DNA of 64,000 bases from an uncultured Verrucomicrobia subdivision 3 bacterium (GTDB lineage: Bacteria > Verrucomicrobiota > Verrucomicrobiia > Limisphaerales > UBA11358): positions 1-64,000 of the forward strand of contig CAIXUZ010000008.1 of NCBI GenBank assembly GCA_903922735.1, written 5' to 3'. The notes below the pieces were generated by a model, which saw only the letters and a program-made list of their open reading frames with translations, searched no databases and was not told the DNA's origin. A program made the translations under genes and the position numbers. Within the stretch, counting starts at the first letter, position 1, and each line of letters opens with the position of its first letter. This document shows positions 18,853 to 27,980 of the stretch, piece after piece.

Positions 18853-21207
18853 ATGAATACGAACCTGAGCAAAAATACCGTGAACGTCCATGGCTTTGCC
18901 GCCCTGACGCTGGTTGCCGTCGCCTCGCTGGCTGGAAGCGTGAACGCCACCATGACACCAGTTCCGGAAAAAATCCCGTTTGCGGTTTCTGACAAGCAGG
19001 ATTTTCAAATTCCGGATTGCGTGCAATTGACCGGCTGGCTCGGCACGCGCATCGCCGCCAATGAAGCCAACCGCCTGGTGAAAATTGACACTGACCGTCT
19101 GCTGGAAGGCTATCGCAAGCGTCCCGGCCGCCAGTCGTGGGAAGGTGAGCACGTTGGCAAATGGCTGCACGCCGCCACGCTGGCGTGGCTCAACACCGGC
19201 GATCCCGCGCTTCGCGCCAAACTCGACCTGACCGCTGCCGAACTGGCCAAATGCCAGCTCGAGGACGGCTATCTCGGCACTTACACGGAGACGAATCGCT
19301 GGACCGAGTGGGATGTCTGGGCACACAAATACAATCTCATCGGCCTTATCACCTACATGCGTTACACCGGCAATCTCACGCCTATGCCAACCTGCCGGCG
19401 CATGGCAGATTTGCTTTGCAAAAACTTTGGCGACGGCCCGGGCCGGCGTGATTTGCTCACCGCCGGGGCACAGCACGCCGGCATGGCGTCGAGCAGTGTG
19501 CTGGAGCCGATGGTGCTGCTTTATCGCCTGACTGGTGAGCCGCGCTATCTGGATTTCTGCAATTACATCATCCGCGCTTGGGAGCATCCGAATGGCCCGC
19601 ACATCGTCTCAACCTTGCTGGGCGTCAAGCGGGTGGACAAGGTTGGCAATGCGAAAGCCTACGAGATGCTCTCCTGCCTCAATGGCGCGCTGGAACTCTA
19701 CCGCACCACCGGCAACACAAATTTATTCAACGCCTGTCTCAACGCGTGGCGGGACATCGTGGATCATCGGCTCTACCTCACCGGCGCGGCCAGCAGCCGC
19801 GAGCATTTCCAGGACGACTATGATTTGCCCAACAACAACAACGTCGGGGAAACCTGCGTCACCGTCACCTGGCTCCAGTTCAATGCCCAGCTCCTGCGGC
19901 TGACCGGCGAGGCGCGGTTTGCGGAGCAGCTCGAGCATGTTGCGCTCAACCAGCTGCTTGGCGCGCAGCAGCCCGACGGCTCGGCCTGGGGCTACTATGT
20001 GCAGATGGAAGGGAAGAAGCCTTACAGTGCCACGCTTACCGGTCACTGCTGTCTTTCCAGTGGTCCGCGCGGCATCGCCTTGCTCCCGACTTTCGCCATT
20101 ACAACCGATGCCGACGGCGCGGTGATCAATCTCTTTGATGCCGGCACCGCGCAGCTCACCTTGCGCGACGGCACGCCGCTGAAGCTGAAAATTGAAACGC
20201 TTTATCCCGCCGACGGGTATATCCGCATCAGCGTGGAGCCGGGAACGCAAAAAGAGTTTTCCATCAAGCTGCGTCTCCCGGCGTGGTGTAATGAAAGTTC
20301 CATCAAGCCTTTTCCGGCTGGAAAACCGGGCAGCGATGGCTACACCATCTTGCGTCGGACGTGGAAAACCGGCGATGTCATCGAATTAAATCTGAAGCTC
20401 GAACCCCGCGTCATCGCTGGCGATCACTTGAATCAGGGCAAAGTCGCCGTATGCTATGGTCCGCTCGTGCTCGCTGCCGATGAGTCATTGTTGGCGGAAA
20501 CCAAGCAGTCGTTCAATGCCCTCGCTCTACCCAAGGCTGACCTCGCCAAGCTGGCCATCACGCCGGAGCCGGCCATCGCTGGCTGGGCAACCTGGCCGGG
20601 CGCAAAACTTTTCCGCATCAACGCCAACACGAGGTCCGGCGATGCGCAATTCGCCACCCGCCTGGTGCCGTTTGCCGACGCCGGCAGCACTGGTGCGCGC
20701 TATAAAGTCTGGCTGCCGCTGTCGGGCCAGTCGAATGCGAACGCGTTGCTTGACGGGCGAGAAAGCCGGTCGCGACCCGGTAACTTGAACAGTTCGATTA
20801 ACGACGACGATGTTCAAAGTTTCGTCGTGACCTACGATGGCAAGCCTGCTGCGGAAGATTGGTTCGCGGTCACGCTCGCCAAGCCAGCGATGGTCAGCCG
20901 CGTGGTGTTTGTTGCTGGGAAAGTCTTTCACGACGGCGGCTGGTTTGACGCCAGCAAAGGCAAACCGCGCGTGCAAATCCAGCGCACCGCTGGCGCACAA
21001 TGGGAGACGATTGGTGAACTTGCGGATTATCCGGCGACCACGGCCACTGATTTCAAAGGCCTGAAGTGGGGCGGCAATCAGTTCACGCTAAAACTTGCCG
21101 CGCCCCTAACCGCCATCGCCGTGCGCGTCAGCGGCGTGCCCGCCAGCGGCGACAATCCCAAACAGGCGTTTTCATCGTGCGCGGAACTGCAGGCCTTTGC
21201 TGATTAA
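18853..21207 (+). CDS. Exported beta-L-arabinofuranosidase, GH127 type
   Basis: 784 aa from the ATG at 18853 (an in-frame TTG at 18844 is less likely), 18 bp after the regulator. A signal peptide ends near GSVNATM. The (alpha/alpha)6 barrel shows QLEDGYLGTYTE, GDGPGRRDLLTAG and the zinc-site residues Glu333 and Cys335 (GETC) with Cys399-Cys400 (GHCCLSSGPRG). These correspond to the Glu and Cys cluster of HypBA1, where a cysteine is the nucleophile. An extra C-terminal beta domain (about 640-784) resembles a discoidin-like carbohydrate-binding module. It should release beta-L-arabinofuranose from plant glycans or glycoproteins; GH146 is the alternative family. Confidence 0.9.
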   Translation: MNTNLSKNTVNVHGFAALTLVAVASLAGSVNATMTPVPEKIPFAVSDKQDFQIPDCVQLTGWLGTRIAANEANRLVKIDTDRLLEGYRKRPGRQSWEGEHVGKWLHAATLAWLNTGDPALRAKLDLTAAELAKCQLEDGYLGTYTETNRWTEWDVWAHKYNLIGLITYMRYTGNLTPMPTCRRMADLLCKNFGDGPGRRDLLTAGAQHAGMASSSVLEPMVLLYRLTGEPRYLDFCNYIIRAWEHPNGPHIVSTLLGVKRVDKVGNAKAYEMLSCLNGALELYRTTGNTNLFNACLNAWRDIVDHRLYLTGAASSREHFQDDYDLPNNNNVGETCVTVTWLQFNAQLLRLTGEARFAEQLEHVALNQLLGAQQPDGSAWGYYVQMEGKKPYSATLTGHCCLSSGPRGIALLPTFAITTDADGAVINLFDAGTAQLTLRDGTPLKLKIETLYPADGYIRISVEPGTQKEFSIKLRLPAWCNESSIKPFPAGKPGSDGYTILRRTWKTGDVIELNLKLEPRVIAGDHLNQGKVAVCYGPLVLAADESLLAETKQSFNALALPKADLAKLAITPEPAIAGWATWPGAKLFRINANTRSGDAQFATRLVPFADAGSTGARYKVWLPLSGQSNANALLDGRESRSRPGNLNSSINDDDVQSFVVTYDGKPAAEDWFAVTLAKPAMVSRVVFVAGKVFHDGGWFDASKGKPRVQIQRTAGAQWETIGELADYPATTATDFKGLKWGGNQFTLKLAAPLTAIAVRVSGVPASGDNPKQAFSSCAELQAFAD

Positions 21208-21231
21208 TTCCAAATCCAGATTAAACCCGAC

Positions 21232-22452
21232 ATGAAAACTAAAATCATTCTTGCTGTCATTGCCATTGCGAGCTGGTTTGCTGCAACGACTACCACTTTC
21301 GGCCAGGATGCCAAGGCCAACCCAGCGCCACGGGAAGTTTTCCGCGAGCAGTTGCTGGATCAAATCTACGGCGGTTGGATCGGTATGCTAATCGGCGGCA
21401 TCGAAGGGTTGCCGCATGAATGGAAATATACCAACCAGCCGCGGGAGACGCTGCCGGATTTCACCTTTTTGGACAAGGGCGCGCGGACGGACGATGACAA
21501 TGACTTCGAATGGACGCACCTGTGGTTCATGGACAAGGAGAAAGTTCTCAAGCTGCCCTATCCGCGCATCGTCGAGATCTGGAAGGCGAACATGAACCAA
21601 GGTATCTGGGTTGCCAACAAGAACGCGCGCCAGTTGATGGATGAAGGTGTGGTGCCTCCCGAAACCGGCAGCGTAGCCCGCAATCCAGCCGCTTGGTATA
21701 ATCTATCCGGCCAGTTCTGCGTTGAATCCTACGGCTTGATTGCGCCCGGCATGCCGCAGGTGGCGGCAGACATTGGTCTTCACTATGCGCATATCGCCGT
21801 GTCGGAGGAACCCCTGCAAGCCACGCAGTTCTGGACCAGCCTCATCAGTCAATGCGTCATTTACAAAGGCCCTCTGGAGGACGCCATGCAACTGGCCCTT
21901 GGCGCTGTGGACCCGAAGAGCTGCATGGCCGAAGTCGTGGCCGATGCGCGCCGTTTATATCATGCGCATCCCGACGATTGGAAGGCCGCCCGCCAGGAAT
22001 TTGATAAGAAATGGCGTCTGGAGCGCCGATGGAATAACAATTCCACTCCCGTCAATGGCGGTTTCGTCTGTCTGGCGCTGCTCTATGGTGGCGATGATTT
22101 CTATCGCACGATGCAACTGGCGATGGCAATGGGTCACGACGCCGACTGTAATGCCGCCACGGCGGGCACGGTGGTGGGCGTTCGCGTCGGCTTCAAGCGC
22201 ATCGCCGCCATGCCGCAGTTCAAAATGCCCGACCTTTATGTGAACAAGACGCGCCCGCAGTTGCCCGCCGAGAGCAAGGTCAGCGAGCAGGCGGAAACGC
22301 TCTTGCGCGTCGCCGAACGGGTCATTCTCGCCAACGGCGGCGAGCGCGTGACGATTGACGGGAAACCCGGCTACCGCATCAAACTCCAAACACCGCAAGT
22401 GTTGGAATGGTTGCCGGAAAATCCCCACGGGCCGCTCAATAAACCAAAGTAA
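21232..22452 (+). CDS. Exported ADP-ribosylglycohydrolase family protein
   Basis: 406 aa with a clear signal peptide (..TTTTFGQDA). The catalytic domain has the paired metal-binding acidic motifs of the family: GARTDDDNDFEW near the start and MGHDADCNAATAG near residue 300, with GGWIGMLIGGIEGLPHEW where the family has its first glycine-rich helix. Most family members are cytosolic de-ADP-ribosylating enzymes, so export is unusual. Together with the permease, nucleoside hydrolase and ribokinase downstream it fits ribose release outside the cytoplasm. In the Bacteroides rus ribose system a family member has this position (RusGH). Confidence 0.88.
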   Translation: MKTKIILAVIAIASWFAATTTTFGQDAKANPAPREVFREQLLDQIYGGWIGMLIGGIEGLPHEWKYTNQPRETLPDFTFLDKGARTDDDNDFEWTHLWFMDKEKVLKLPYPRIVEIWKANMNQGIWVANKNARQLMDEGVVPPETGSVARNPAAWYNLSGQFCVESYGLIAPGMPQVAADIGLHYAHIAVSEEPLQATQFWTSLISQCVIYKGPLEDAMQLALGAVDPKSCMAEVVADARRLYHAHPDDWKAARQEFDKKWRLERRWNNNSTPVNGGFVCLALLYGGDDFYRTMQLAMAMGHDADCNAATAGTVVGVRVGFKRIAAMPQFKMPDLYVNKTRPQLPAESKVSEQAETLLRVAERVILANGGERVTIDGKPGYRIKLQTPQVLEWLPENPHGPLNKPK

Positions 22453-22496
22453 CTCTGAAACAACTCACCAAACAATCAAACAACGAAAGTAATAAA

Positions 22497-23507
22497 ATGC
22501 AAATCGTAGAATCCTATCCCGTGGCGGTCGCCATGTGCGTCATCACGATGTTCTGCTGGGGCTCGTGGGCCAACACCCAGAAACTCGCCAGCAAAGAATG
22601 GCGATTCCAGCTTTTTTACTGGGACTATGCCATCGGCGTGTTACTGCTCTCATTGCTGCTCGCCTTCACGCTCGGCAGCACCGGCAGCGGCGGACGTGGC
22701 TTTCTCGCCGACCTGCACCAGGCCGACAGCAAATGGCTTTTATCGGCTTTTGTCGGCGGCGTAATTTTCAACCTTTCCAACATTCTGCTCGTCGCGGCGA
22801 TTGACATCGCGGGCATGGCGGTTGCGTTTCCCGTCGGCGTCGGGCTGGCGCTCGTGCTGGGCGTCATTACGACTTACATTGCCAAACCCGAAGGCAACGC
22901 GCCGATGCTCGCAGCGGGAGTGGCGGCGGTGGTCGTGGCCGTGGTGCTGGATGCGCTCGCCTACAAAAAATTGGCCGCCGCCGGCAAAAAGACGCCGGTG
23001 AAAGGCATTGTTCTTTCCGTCGTTGCGGGCGTGCTGATGGGCTTCTTCTACAGTTTCGTCGCGCAGACGATGGGAAAAATTGACGGCGCAACGCACTTGC
23101 TCGAACCTGGAAAATTGAGTCCTTACACGGCCATCGTGCTGTTCAGCGCCGGGCTGCTCGCGTCCAACTTCATCTGGAACAGCATCGTCATGGCGAAGCC
23201 GTTCAGCGGCAAGCCGGTGACTTACCGTGATTATTTCACCAAGGGAAATGTGCGGCTGCACCTCATCGGCATTCTCGGCGGCATGATTTGGAACGTCGGC
23301 ATGAGCTTCAGCATCATCGCCAGCACCAAGGCGGGCGCGGCACTTTCTTACGGCCTCGGTCAGGGCGCGACGATGATTGGCGCACTTTGGGGTGTGTTCA
23401 TCTGGAAGGAATTCAAAGGCGCACCGACCGGGACAAACAAGCTGCTCGCCGCCATGTTCTTGTTCTACCTGATCGGTCTGGCAGTCTTGATCGCCTCCAA
23501 ATCATAA
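22497..23507 (+). CDS. Ten-helix ribose/nucleoside-type permease (RusT-like, GRP/ureide permease group)
   Basis: 336 aa of almost continuous hydrophobic helices, about ten membrane segments and no signal peptide. The N-terminal AMCVITMFCWGSWANTQKLA and FQLFYWDYAIG signatures are those of the bacterial relatives of glucose/ribose and ureide permeases in the drug/metabolite transporter superfamily. It begins 44 bp after the ADP-ribosylglycohydrolase and is followed by an exported nucleoside hydrolase and a ribokinase. It therefore most likely imports free ribose across the inner membrane. Transport of whole nucleosides is less consistent with the exported hydrolases. Confidence 0.85.
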   Translation: MQIVESYPVAVAMCVITMFCWGSWANTQKLASKEWRFQLFYWDYAIGVLLLSLLLAFTLGSTGSGGRGFLADLHQADSKWLLSAFVGGVIFNLSNILLVAAIDIAGMAVAFPVGVGLALVLGVITTYIAKPEGNAPMLAAGVAAVVVAVVLDALAYKKLAAAGKKTPVKGIVLSVVAGVLMGFFYSFVAQTMGKIDGATHLLEPGKLSPYTAIVLFSAGLLASNFIWNSIVMAKPFSGKPVTYRDYFTKGNVRLHLIGILGGMIWNVGMSFSIIASTKAGAALSYGLGQGATMIGALWGVFIWKEFKGAPTGTNKLLAAMFLFYLIGLAVLIASKS

Positions 23508-23529
23508 ACCAAAAGTGCGTGCACATATT

Positions 23530-24549
23530 ATGATTAACCACGTCCTGATTATCTTACTGCTTGCCGCTTCGCTGGTGCAGGCTGAACCCATAAAGCTTAT
23601 CTTCGACACCGACGTGGGCAACGATGTGGACGATGTCATGGCGCTGTGCATGATTCATAATCTGGTGAATCGTGGCGCGGTGGAACTGCTCGCGGTGACG
23701 ATCACCAAGGATCATCCGCAGGCGGCGGTTTTCGTGGATGCGGTGAACATCTTCTATGGCCATCCCGATGTGCCTATCGGTGTCGTGACCAACGGCGCGA
23801 CGCCGGAAGCCGGCAAGTTCAACCTGCTGGCCGACGTCAGGAACGAAGACGGTTCGCTGCGTTATCCGCACAAGCTCCAGAGCGGTAAAGATGCTCCCGA
23901 AGCGGTCGGCTTAATCCGCAAGCTGCTTGCCGCGCAACCGGACAATAGCGTCACGCTGGTGCAGGTGGGTTTTTTCACGAATTTCCGGCGGTTGTTGGAA
24001 TCGCCGCCGGACAAACACTCGCCGCTCACCGGTCGCGAGTTGATCGCGAAGAAAGTCAAGTTGCTCTCGATTATGGCCGGTGCTTTCCAGACCGTGAAGG
24101 GGGATAATCGGTATCTGGAATACAACGTCGTCAAAGACATCCCCGCTGCACAGTCGCTGGCCAGGAACTGGCCCACGCCGGTGGTCTGGAGCGGCTTCGA
24201 GATCGGCGTGGCCGCCGCGTTTCCCCATACGGTAATTGAGCATGACTTTGAATATGTGAAGCATCATCCGCTCAAGGAAGCCTACTGCCTATACCAACCG
24301 CCGCCGCACGACCGCCCGACTTGGGATCCGACGGCGCTGTTGTATGCGATGTATCCGGATCGCGGCTACTTTGATCTCTCGCCCTCTGGCACTGTTACCG
24401 TTGAGGACAACGGTGCTACTTGGTTCCGGCCATCGCCGAATGGTAAGAGCAGCCAGCGCTATCTCGTGATGAGCGCCGCGCAAGCTGCCCGCGTGCGTGA
24501 AGCCATTGTGCAACTCTGCGTCGAACCAGTCATCAAAGCAAAACTATGA
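23530..24549 (+). CDS. Exported nucleoside hydrolase (IunH family)
   Basis: 339 aa from the ATG at 23530, preferred because it gives a compact signal peptide (MINHVLIILLLAASLVQAEP); an in-frame GTG lies at 23515. The calcium-binding signature IFDTDVGNDVDDVMAL directly follows, and later family motifs VQVGFFTNFRRLL, SIMAGAF and WDPTALLYA are present. The reaction is hydrolysis of nucleosides to base plus ribose. The ribokinase start overlaps this stop by 4 bp (ATGA), showing translational coupling. Export places it in the periplasm or outside, unlike most E. coli homologues. Confidence 0.92.
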   Translation: MINHVLIILLLAASLVQAEPIKLIFDTDVGNDVDDVMALCMIHNLVNRGAVELLAVTITKDHPQAAVFVDAVNIFYGHPDVPIGVVTNGATPEAGKFNLLADVRNEDGSLRYPHKLQSGKDAPEAVGLIRKLLAAQPDNSVTLVQVGFFTNFRRLLESPPDKHSPLTGRELIAKKVKLLSIMAGAFQTVKGDNRYLEYNVVKDIPAAQSLARNWPTPVVWSGFEIGVAAAFPHTVIEHDFEYVKHHPLKEAYCLYQPPPHDRPTWDPTALLYAMYPDRGYFDLSPSGTVTVEDNGATWFRPSPNGKSSQRYLVMSAAQAARVREAIVQLCVEPVIKAKL

Positions 24550-25472
24550 ACCCACATTCCAAAATCGTTGTCGTTGGTAGTTCCAATACCGACATGATCA
24601 TCCAGCTCGACCGCATTCCGCGTCCAGGCGAAACCCTCCTCGGCGGCGAGTTCACCAGCGCGGCGGGCGGCAAAGGCGCGAACCAGGCCGTTGGCGCGGC
24701 AAGGGCAGGGGGGGATGTCACGTTCATCGCCCGCGTTGGAAAAGATATTTTTGGTGATCAAGCCGTCGCTGATTTTCGGAAAGACGGCATCAACGTGAAC
24801 CATGTGTTCCGAGACGCCGCCGCGCCGTCGGGCGTAGCGCTCATTTTTGTGGCGAAGGATGGCGAGAACAGCATCGCCGTCGCCGGCGGCGCGAACGGCA
24901 AACTTTCGCCCGCCGATGTGAATCGCGCAGCCAAGGTCATCCGCTTCGCTGCCGTGCTGATGGCGCAACTAGAAACGCCGCTGGCGACCGTTCAAGCCGC
25001 CGCTGACATCGCCGCGAAAGCCGGGGTGCGTTTCATTCTCAATCCCGCACCCGCACGGCTTTTGCCGGACAAATTGTTGAAACTTGTTTCCATTCTCACA
25101 CCGAATGAAACCGAAGCGGAACTGCTCACCGGCATCAAGGTCACAAACGAAGCCGCCGCCGCGAAAGCAGCGGCCAAATTGCGTTCGCGCGGCGTGCAGA
25201 CGGTCATTCTCACGCTCGGCTCGCGCGGCGCCTTCATCGCTGATGGTAACACCAAACAGCTTGTGCCCGGTTTCAAAGTCAAAGCTGTGGACACGACGGC
25301 GGCCGGGGATATTTTTAACGGCGCACTGGCCGTCGCGCTCGCCGAGGGAAAGGCATTGCCCGCTGCCGTGCTTTTTGCCAATGCCGCCGCCGCCATCTCC
25401 GTCACGCGCCTCGGCGCGCAACCTTCCGTGCCGAGCCGGCAAGAAATTGAGAGTTTTCTTAAGGCCCACTGA
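24546..25472 (+). CDS. rbsK: Ribokinase (PfkB family)
   Basis: 308 aa, cytoplasmic. PfkB signatures are clear: SAAGGKGANQAVGAARAG near the start, LTPNETEAELLTG in the middle, and VDTTAAGDIFNGALA with the catalytic Asp of AAGD. The start overlaps the nucleoside hydrolase stop by 4 bp. It would phosphorylate imported ribose to ribose 5-phosphate, closing the salvage pathway. The operon ends at a strong terminator 22 bp downstream. Confidence 0.95.
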   Translation: MNPHSKIVVVGSSNTDMIIQLDRIPRPGETLLGGEFTSAAGGKGANQAVGAARAGGDVTFIARVGKDIFGDQAVADFRKDGINVNHVFRDAAAPSGVALIFVAKDGENSIAVAGGANGKLSPADVNRAAKVIRFAAVLMAQLETPLATVQAAADIAAKAGVRFILNPAPARLLPDKLLKLVSILTPNETEAELLTGIKVTNEAAAAKAAAKLRSRGVQTVILTLGSRGAFIADGNTKQLVPGFKVKAVDTTAAGDIFNGALAVALAEGKALPAAVLFANAAAAISVTRLGAQPSVPSRQEIESFLKAH

Positions 25473-25493
25473 AGTTTAGACTTCGTCAATATT

Positions 25494-25529
25494 CCGCGTC
25501 GCGTTTTATGACGCAACGCGGTTTTTTTT
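25494..25529 (+). terminator. Rho-independent terminator after ribokinase
   Basis: A 10-bp stem (CCGCGTCGCG pairing with CGCAACGCGG, one mismatch) closes an 8-nt loop and is followed by eight T residues at 25522-25529. It separates the ribose cassette from cstA. Confidence 0.88.
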
Positions 25530-25560
25530 GCGCAACCATTTCACTGAACACATTTGATTA

Positions 25561-27903
25561 ATGAAAAAAGCTTTGTCCGTGTTGCTATGGGTGGGGATTT
25601 CCATGCTGGGCGCGTTTGCTTACGCCACGATTGCTTTGCGGCGGGGCGAGCCAATCAATTCCGCCTACCTGCTCATCGCGGCGATTTGCACGTTTGTGAT
25701 CGGCTGGCGGTTTTATTCGAAATGGATTGCGGCGCGGGTGCTGATGCTGGATGACCGGCGGGCCACGCCGTGCGAGGTGCATGATGACGGCAAGGATTTT
25801 GTCCGGACCAATAAATGGATCGTCTTCGGGCATCACTTCGCGGCGATTGCCGGGCCGGGACCGTTGGTGGGGCCGGTGCTGGCGGCGCAATTTGGTTACT
25901 TGCCGGGGTTGCTCTGGATTTTGATCGGGGTGGTGCTGGGAGGCGCGGTGCAGGATTTTGTCATTTTGTTTGCTTCGATGCGGCGCGACGGGAAATCGCT
26001 TGGCCAAATGGTGAAAGAGGAATTGAATTCCACGGCGGGATTGCTCGCCTCCGTCGCCATTCTGGCCATTCTCACCATCTTGCTGGCGGTGCTGGCGCTG
26101 GTGGTGGTGAAAGTTCTGGCGGAAAGTCCGTGGGGCATATTTACCGTGGCGGCCACCATTCCGATTGCGCTCACGATGGGATGCTATTTGCGGTATGTGC
26201 GGATCGGGAAAGTGCTGGAAGCTTCCGCGTTTGGCGTCGCGTTGCTGTTGCTGGCGGTCTGGGGCGGAAAACTGGTTTATCAAAGTCCGCATTGGTCGGA
26301 AGTTTTAGGGTTGCATGAAATCACGGTGGCTTGGGTCATCATCAGCTACGGAATTATTTCCAGCAGCCTGCCAGTCTGGCTGCTGCTGGCGCCGCGCGAT
26401 TACCTGAGCACGTTCATGAAGCTGGGCACGATTGCCGCGCTCGCCTTGGGAATTTTCTGTGTGCTGCCGGATCTGGCCATGCCGGCGATTAGCCGTTTCG
26501 TGGATGGCTCGGGGCTGGTGGTGGCGGGAAAATTATTTCCGTTTTGTTTTATCACGATTGCCTGCGGTGCCATCAGCGGGTTTCACACGCTCATTGCCAG
26601 CGGCACGACGCCAAAGATGATCACCCGCGAGAGTTACTCCCGTCATATTGGCTACGGCGCGATGTGCTGCGAAGCGTTTGTGGCGGTCATGGCGCTGGTG
26701 GCCGCTTGCACGCTTGAGCCCGGCGTTTACCTGAGCATGAACATCAAAGGCGACCCTGCCGCGACCGTGGCGAAAGTCACGGAACTGGGTTTTCCCGCAA
26801 CCGTTGCGCAAATGGATTCACTGGCGGGCCAACTCGGCGAAAAATCTTTGTTCGGGCGCACCGGTGGCGCGGCAACGCTGGCGGTGGGCATGGCTCATAT
26901 CTTTTCCAAAGTGACCAATGGCCGGTGGCTGGACCTCTGGTATCACTTTGCAATCATGTTTGAGGCGTTGTTCATCCTGACCACAGTGGACGCGGGCACA
27001 AGGGTGGGGCGTTATCTGATCCAGCAGGTGCTCGGGCGGATCTGGCAACCCCTGGGTAACACTAAAAATATCCGGGTGATTCCGCTGGCCAGTGCGATCA
27101 TGGTTGGCGCCTGGGGTTATTTCTTGATCCAAGGAGTGCGTGATCCGTTAGGTGGTGTCAATTCGCTCTGGCCGTTGTTTGGGATTGCCAACCAGATGTT
27201 GGCGGCGATGGCGTTGTGTTTGGCCACCACCATCATTCTTAAAAAACAACTGCTGCCAGGCGATGAAACCCAGCGTCGGTATCCGGCATTCATGCTGATC
27301 ACGCTGGTACCGCTGATTTGGTTGCTGTCGGTCACCATGACGGCAGGTATGGAAAAAATGTTCCATTCCGATCCGCGCATCGGGTTTTTGGCGCAGGCCA
27401 GGGTTTTGAATGATAAACTGCCCGCGCTTAAATCCGCCGTTACGGTTGCTGTTTCGACCCGTGATGCCGAAGCCGTCGGCCAAGCCCAAAAAGCGGTCAG
27501 GGCAAACCGCACTTTGCATTTCAATAATGTGCTGGATGCCGTCGTCACGGGGGTTTTTCTGGCGCTGGCGGCGGTGATTGTGGTGATCAGCGTCCGGGAA
27601 TGGGTTTTGCTATTGCGGGGCAAGCGGGTGGCACGACTCTCGGAGACCGACCCGGTCTGGTTGCCTGATTATGCCTTCAAAGAAACCGGGCAGGATTTGC
27701 GACCGATTGCCGGGGCGGCGGCGATGACGCTGATGCTGGCCAAAGAACTTTCCGGCGAAGCGAGCCTTGACCGAGCCCGCCAGCAATCTACCACTTGTGT
27801 CTGCGATGCCGCCAAACATTCCGCCAGCGCGACCAAAACCGAAGGTCAGCTTTATTTGGAAACCACCGAGCACCGTTTCAACGGAGTGCGGAGATGTTGC
27901 TAA
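25561..27903 (+). CDS. cstA: CstA-family peptide/pyruvate transporter
   Basis: 780 aa polytopic membrane protein with about 16-18 hydrophobic segments. CstA signatures are visible: RRATPCEVHDDGKDFVRTNK, FGHHFAAIAGPGPLVGPVLAAQFGYLPG, SGFHTLIASGTTPKM and FEALFILTTVDAGTRVGRYL. CstA proteins take up peptides or pyruvate during carbon limitation. It is longer than E. coli CstA (about 700 aa). The last ~40 residues are hydrophilic, contain a CVC motif, end in Arg-Cys-Cys and do not look like the conserved core. It stands between two terminator or spacer regions and is probably its own transcript. Confidence 0.93.
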   Translation: MKKALSVLLWVGISMLGAFAYATIALRRGEPINSAYLLIAAICTFVIGWRFYSKWIAARVLMLDDRRATPCEVHDDGKDFVRTNKWIVFGHHFAAIAGPGPLVGPVLAAQFGYLPGLLWILIGVVLGGAVQDFVILFASMRRDGKSLGQMVKEELNSTAGLLASVAILAILTILLAVLALVVVKVLAESPWGIFTVAATIPIALTMGCYLRYVRIGKVLEASAFGVALLLLAVWGGKLVYQSPHWSEVLGLHEITVAWVIISYGIISSSLPVWLLLAPRDYLSTFMKLGTIAALALGIFCVLPDLAMPAISRFVDGSGLVVAGKLFPFCFITIACGAISGFHTLIASGTTPKMITRESYSRHIGYGAMCCEAFVAVMALVAACTLEPGVYLSMNIKGDPAATVAKVTELGFPATVAQMDSLAGQLGEKSLFGRTGGAATLAVGMAHIFSKVTNGRWLDLWYHFAIMFEALFILTTVDAGTRVGRYLIQQVLGRIWQPLGNTKNIRVIPLASAIMVGAWGYFLIQGVRDPLGGVNSLWPLFGIANQMLAAMALCLATTIILKKQLLPGDETQRRYPAFMLITLVPLIWLLSVTMTAGMEKMFHSDPRIGFLAQARVLNDKLPALKSAVTVAVSTRDAEAVGQAQKAVRANRTLHFNNVLDAVVTGVFLALAAVIVVISVREWVLLLRGKRVARLSETDPVWLPDYAFKETGQDLRPIAGAAAMTLMLAKELSGEASLDRARQQSTTCVCDAAKHSASATKTEGQLYLETTEHRFNGVRRCC

Positions 27904-27980
27904 ACCGAGGATCTATCGGTGAACTTTGATTGCGCCTCGACGACGCTGCTTCGCTATGAATAATATTTCCCTCACGCACC

